Shown here piece after piece: positions 59,901 through 64,000 of a stretch of 64,000 nt of DNA. The DNA is from Enoplolaimus lenunculus (Eukaryota > Nematoda > Enoplea > Enoplida > Thoracostomopsidae): contig JASANG010002056.1 in assembly GCA_030248215.1 (NCBI GenBank), positions 124,001-188,000 of the forward strand, written 5' to 3'. The stretch's first letter is position 1. Each line of letters opens with the position of its first letter. The notes beneath the pieces are model-generated. The model had not been told where the DNA came from and did not search any database. It worked only from the letters and a program-made list of their open reading frames with translations. The position numbers were made by a program, and so were the translations under genes.

Positions 59901-62900
59901 TCCGTTCTCTCTTTCGGTCTCGCTTTTCGAGTCTTTGATAGGTAGGTTTTAAATTGCATCGCTACTATGCCAAAACTGCGTCTGGCTTCTCGCTCACGAG
60001 CGCTCCTTGCTTCATTATTCTCTCAGTGACATGCACAAGCTTTTGAATAATTCGCCGGTACATATGTACATCAGAACTTCTTCTAGCTCGTTACACTCAC
60101 TCGCAAAAGCGTTTCCCTAAGGTTATGGTACTGGGCCTTACATCATAGACGTAATCACTGGCACAATGGACTGGGGTGTGTGTGCCACCACATTTTCAGA
60201 AAGGGGAACCAGTTAAAATTAGCTACTAGTATATAGATCATGTAGACATACATTTCTGCCTTTTTTAAAAAAAATTGGATTATGTTATTCATGTTCAATT
60301 TTTATGCTATAAAAATTTCGGGTACGGATCCGGATGTGGATAAGACCAGAAAAGAAATCCGGTTCCGGGTTTTCATTGTTAAAAATTTCGGTATTTATGC
60401 GGGTTTTTCTTGTAGAAAATCCGATCGCGTTTGTTTTGAAATGTTGCAACTCTAGCCATTTGTGAATTTAGCCTCAGCATATATTTTGCTCAGGCCTTCG
60501 GCCTTAACTTTTCAGCCGATGGCTGTTATTCCTTGTCCTTGACGACTAAGAATCTCACACCCTTGAATACGGTACATTTTATCGGCGTCCTCTGAAATTT
60601 TCTTCATTTGTTTCTTTATATCAATAAACTCACTTGGGTCAAAATGTTTAGGTTTATCTCATGAAATTGAATCAGTTCCGGGTTTTGCTGTTGAAAAATC
60701 TCCTGGTCCTGGTATTTGGCTTTGTCAATTTCCCAGTTCCACGTATTCATTTGGTAAATATTGCAAGTCCTGATTTACATCCAATACTACACTTTAATTG
60801 GCGAAGGAACCGGAACCTGCGAAACCGGAACGTTAACTTCTGGCCGAACATTGGACTTCAGCACAAGTTTTGCGTGGGCTGGCATTCCCGTAGACATGTG
60901 TCATAAACCTACCAGACAGGAATAAATTGGCTTTTACCTATTTCGTATACATAGTGTTGTGAAAAATTTGCCCTTCAGTAAATCTTTTAGACAACAATTT
61001 AATTTTTTACGCTGACACCTTATAATTTGCCGCAAAAATTCCCTTTCTTGCGTCTCTAAATTCGGAAACAGGAGCGAAATTGAATGTTTTGCAGGAAATA
61101 TTGACGGAACAGAAATTCCGGTGGAAACCTGGTTTTCGAGCATAAAAAAATTAAATACTGATTAAGTTAGCTGGCTACGCAATAACCAGCATATAAAAAG
61201 TAGGTATGATCAATTTAGCTCAATCTTATTAAATAAGTAGTCAGCAGCATTTACACGTTTCATCTTAGAATTTTTGGGAATGTGAAAACCAAAAGCGTGC
61301 GATTGTGACGTCTACGTAGTCGGTGTCTACCGGAAAATTTTAAATTCGGACTTCACTTTTAGCCAAACCACCTTGTTGGACTCAAGCGTCCTTACGTGAA
61401 ATTATCATTCCTGTCGTCGAATGATTTACAAAAAGTCAAAAAATTGATAATGCCTCAGATTAAAAAGAATAGGGCTGCTGATAAATCAAACGACAGTGCG
61501 GTTTCTAGTGTACTACGGTAAGTTATTGTAAATATTTAGCATATTGTACTTTTTTGTGCGTTATTGGATTAATATCTACTACGTATAGTTTTTCTATATT
61601 TACGCGATATTTTTAGGTAAGGTGCGCATTGAATAATAGTCATGCTAAGCATACCATGGCATTTAAGTTGTATATAAAATGATGTAAAATAGTTTTGTTG
61701 CCCAGAAAATAGTAGTAATATAAATATTGCTATAGATATCAGCGGTCATTGCTGTTTTCACTTGTAATCCGTATAAATGCTAGACGAGTGTAACATAACT
61801 TCGATATTTAAACTATTCTTTAGGGGCAAAATAATGTTTCATGGCGAAGTAACTATTAGCATCCGGGTTTTGCATTTTGTGGTACTCTGACGGACTCTGA
61901 ATATTGTGTATTACCTTTAGATAATATAGTAATATTTGGAATTGTCCCAAAGTTTTCGTAATATATGATTACCTTTGATATTAACAGTGAAAACCAAGAA
62001 AACAGGCGGCCGGAGCAAATGGACAACATTATTGATATTAGGTAAATGTATCGCATACTGTATGCATACGTATTCAGTACAATAGTCTGCCATGCTTTAA
62101 AATGATTTTCGGCTTGGTGATAGGTGCAATTAGCAATGCCAGGTGTACAACTTTTAAACGTTGATACTTACAATAGTTCACCCAATCGCGACCTGCAAAG
62201 TAACAATATTTATTATTGCAGCAAATCTACTATTTTCGCAAACAGCAATTATTTTGTGCCCAACCTTAGTCCTGAGGTTTGTGACCTGAAACCAGAAATA
62301 AATTGAATTGATTGTTTAACGATCAGAACGAATGCGCGCTTGGTCAAAAATACTATTAACATGATGACTTAACACCAAATTTACAACTGAGTTGTTATTT
62401 CAAGCAGTATTAGTTGTATAACTAAGAAGTTGTTCTTTCACTTCGTTATTTTGTATTTCCTTGATTTCTCAATGTTTGGTATGATCCGTAACTTTTTTAC
62501 TAATGTGTTATCAGGGAACACGATGTGCCTTATCATGTTCGAGCCTCAATTGATTTAAAGATATTTGTTGGTTACTGGTACTCGGTTACAGGACATACCA
62601 GCAGGCCGCCTGAGGTAGTACATCGACCAGATATACTTGACAGACCGGTAAGCAATTCTACGTGGCTTAAAGTTTGGAAAAATTGATTTGTACGTATTTC
62701 GTAAAATGTTAGCAGTCTTACAAGTAATATAAGCGGTTTCAAAAATCAAAAAAACTTAACGCAACGCGGTGTATTAGCTTTATTCAACGTGCATCAAAAT
62801 TGTTAATTTAGCCGAGTGTGCAGGGTGGCACCGAATCCACGATATCACCGAATCCAAATCTGAATGAATTGCTAATTTGCCGAATCTGAATCCGAAACTT

Positions 62901-63523
62901 GCATGTTGCAAACTTCTGTTATATCTATAATTTGTTTCAGAATATCAACGCAGTGACAGTCACATAACTTTTAAACGTATATATTTCGTGCTCGATTTCA
63001 GTTTTGAGATTTGTGACCTGAATCAAAAAATTTTATCCGAACATTGTTGGATTCGGCTTTTTCGCAACCGAAACCGAATCCGAATCACAAATGTTTGCCG
63101 AATCCGAATACGAACATTTATTGCCACCCTGGGACTATACGTATTTTTTGTTCCGTAAAGCACTGTGATAATTTGAGAACTCGAAAATGTTTCAGCCAAT
63201 TTCGCTAATACTGTTACGTAATATATTTATACCAATCCAAAATTTAGGACTATTTGGCGAGATATTGAAACATAAAACTCTACTCTATTTTGAACTGCTG
63301 TTAGGATCCAGTGATACTCGCGTTTGACATTGAAACAACAAAACAGCCATTAAAGTTCCCCGACGCAACTACAGATCAGATTATGATGATTTCGTACATG
63401 ATTGATGGGCAAGGATTCTTAATAGTTAACCGTGAAATTGTCTCAGACGATGTAGAAAATTTTGAATACACGCCACGACCAGAATTTGTCGGCGAGTTTA
63501 CAGTATTTAACGAATTAGATGAG
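56938..63523 (+). CDS. POLE: DNA polymerase epsilon catalytic subunit, N-terminal exons (partial, runs off window)
   Basis: Exons: about 56938-57099 (5' edge provisional), 58934-59014, 59627-59764, 61363-61517, 61988-62041, 62515-62647, 63305-63523; about 314 codons in frame. Known: the leading-strand replicative polymerase, nuclear, B-family with proofreading exonuclease. Seen: [83 protein letters not shown], then [17 protein letters not shown]. The last is exonuclease motif I, with the catalytic Asp and Glu in FDIET, and [18 protein letters not shown] follows. These align, in order and nearly gap-free from memory, with human POLE residues ~50-340. The junction [12 protein letters not shown] has exactly the human spacing. 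The start codon and first exon are not found; no in-frame ATG precedes the domain, so an upstream exon is expected. Exonuclease motifs II-III and the polymerase domain lie beyond 64000. Introns are rich in hexamer-arm repeats. Confidence 0.93.
57399..57764. mobile_element. CCGATG-hexamer hAT MITE with perfect 8-bp target duplication
   Basis: Starts TAGGGATGTGCCGATACC and ends CGACACATTCCTA. Flanked exactly by AAAAATTG at 57391-57398 and 57765-57772. Arms hold GCCGATGCCGATTCCG (left) and GCCGATGCCGATAC (right). The interior has a tandem CGATTATAATTTTAGATGAA duplication (57523-57563). In POLE intron. Confidence 0.88.
58350..58515. repeat. Dispersed repeat shared with 23880-23985
   Basis: See 23880-23985: shared TGCCCAAAATA..ATGTG and CCA.CTTT.AATATA blocks, same orientation. 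In POLE intron. Confidence 0.45.
59060..59500. repeat. CCGGAT/GGTTCC hexamer-arm fragments in POLE intron
   Basis: TTATACCGGATACGGATATTGG, ATCGGAACCGGATATCC ending CGTCGCACCCTA (about 59190-59200), then CACTATCCGGTTCCGGTATT (59459). They are pieces of hexamer-armed elements; pairs of termini were not resolved. Confidence 0.5.
60300..60870. repeat. GGATCC/GGTTCC hexamer-arm fragments in POLE intron
   Basis: GGGTACGGATCCGGATGTGG (60320), AATCCGGTTCCGGG (60356), GTTCCGGG (60676) and GGAACCGGAACCTGCGAAACC (60806). No complete termini. Confidence 0.45.
62830..63131. mobile_element. GGATTC-hexamer hAT MITE (sister of 25451-25807, reversed)
   Basis: Starts about CAGGGTGGCACCGAATCCACG (near 62821) and ends ATTGCCACCCTG (63131). 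CCGAATCCAAATC and CCGAATCCGAATCAC arms surround an interior (TATAATTTGTTTCAGAATATC) that matches the 25451 element in reverse complement. Flanks GAGTGTG and GGACTATA do not match. Lies in the POLE intron before exon 63305-63523. Confidence 0.75.
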
Positions 63524-64000
63524 GTACGTGGGTAGTATTGCTTGAATATTTTAAAGCATACCTTATAAATATATTTGATACGGAAACTGTTAAATGCCGT
63601 TTATTTGGTTGTATATCGCGTCCGTACCTGTTTATCGAATTCATTAACATGCATCACTTTGTTGTCGACACGAATAATTGTTACTGGAGTTTGAATACTA
63701 TATTTGTCATTCTTTGATCTACCTCGTATTATATAAAGTCTGGTAGTTGGCTAGGCCATCGGTTAAAAATTTGGAATAGTGCGCAAATTATTTCTTATCA
63801 TAGCAGATTTTCGCTTAAATATGGCCCCGATAAAACTGTGTCAAACAAAAATAAGCGTATTTTCGTTATGGAATGTTACCACCCTCATAAAATGATCAGT
63901 TCAAAGAAAAAGTTGTAGTACTAGTCAAATACTCCAGCCGATGTTTTGCAAATACAGCTTGACACTTATGATTGTACTAGGAATCGACTATTCTGAAATT
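63524..64000. other. POLE intron to window end
   Basis: Begins GTACGTG donor after the GAG codon. No further POLE exon is recognised before the window ends. Confidence 0.6.

Overview
The window is AT-rich, gene-poor metazoan (invertebrate-type) DNA. Exons are short to long, introns run from about 0.15 to 1.8 kb with GT-AG ends, and most non-coding sequence is short non-autonomous transposons and minisatellites. The protein families (KCTD, Patched-related, glutaminyl cyclase, DNA polymerase epsilon) are general to animals and do not fix the phylum. Several dispersed elements carry TTAGGC runs, the nematode telomere hexamer. Pearl-like elements with a core of about 170 bp, of the kind described in bivalves and flies, are also present. 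I therefore leave the phylum open.

Five genes are supported. (1) A small KCTD/BTB-T1 protein lies on the minus strand at 1987-3362, in two exons. (2) A complete Patched-related (sterol-sensing domain, RND-type) membrane protein of 1314 codons lies on the plus strand at 11708-17768, in three exons. (3) A complete glutaminyl-peptide cyclotransferase lies on the minus strand at 20197-25300. It has eight exons and 435 aa, with a signal peptide and an unusual C-terminal extension. (4) A second glutaminyl-peptide cyclotransferase lies on the plus strand at 43476-49822. Seven exons were found and the signal-peptide exon was not. Intron phases match gene 3, so the two are paralogues in head-to-head orientation about 18 kb apart. 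(5) The 5' part of the DNA polymerase epsilon catalytic subunit lies on the plus strand from about 56938 and runs off the window. It holds the N-terminal domain and the first exonuclease motif.

The rest is mobile and repetitive DNA. Notable are: (a) a set of hAT-type MITEs, four with 8-bp target duplications (three perfect and one with a single change from a TTAGGC pair, plus a perfect CCGATG-type case), whose arms are built from degenerate hexamer arrays (TTAGGC, GGATTC, CCGGAA, CCGATG), a different hexamer in each family; (b) mariner-type MITEs flanked by TA, one nested in another MITE; (c) foldback elements with long inverted arms; (d) MITEs ending in a GTAGCCA/TGGCTAC inverted repeat; (e) tRNA-derived SINEs; (f) two pearl/Helentron-like elements with ~170-bp tandem cores, each inside an intron; (g) four coding-frame-compatible minisatellites with periods 36, 66, 21 and 72 bp, the last with 22 units. 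No LTR, retroviral or Polinton remains and no reverse transcriptase were recognised.

The genes do not form an obvious pathway. QPCT is a secretory-pathway modifier, the Patched-like protein a membrane lipid transporter or receptor, and POLE the leading-strand replicase. All exon boundaries are read by eye from splice signals, phase and family alignment from memory.
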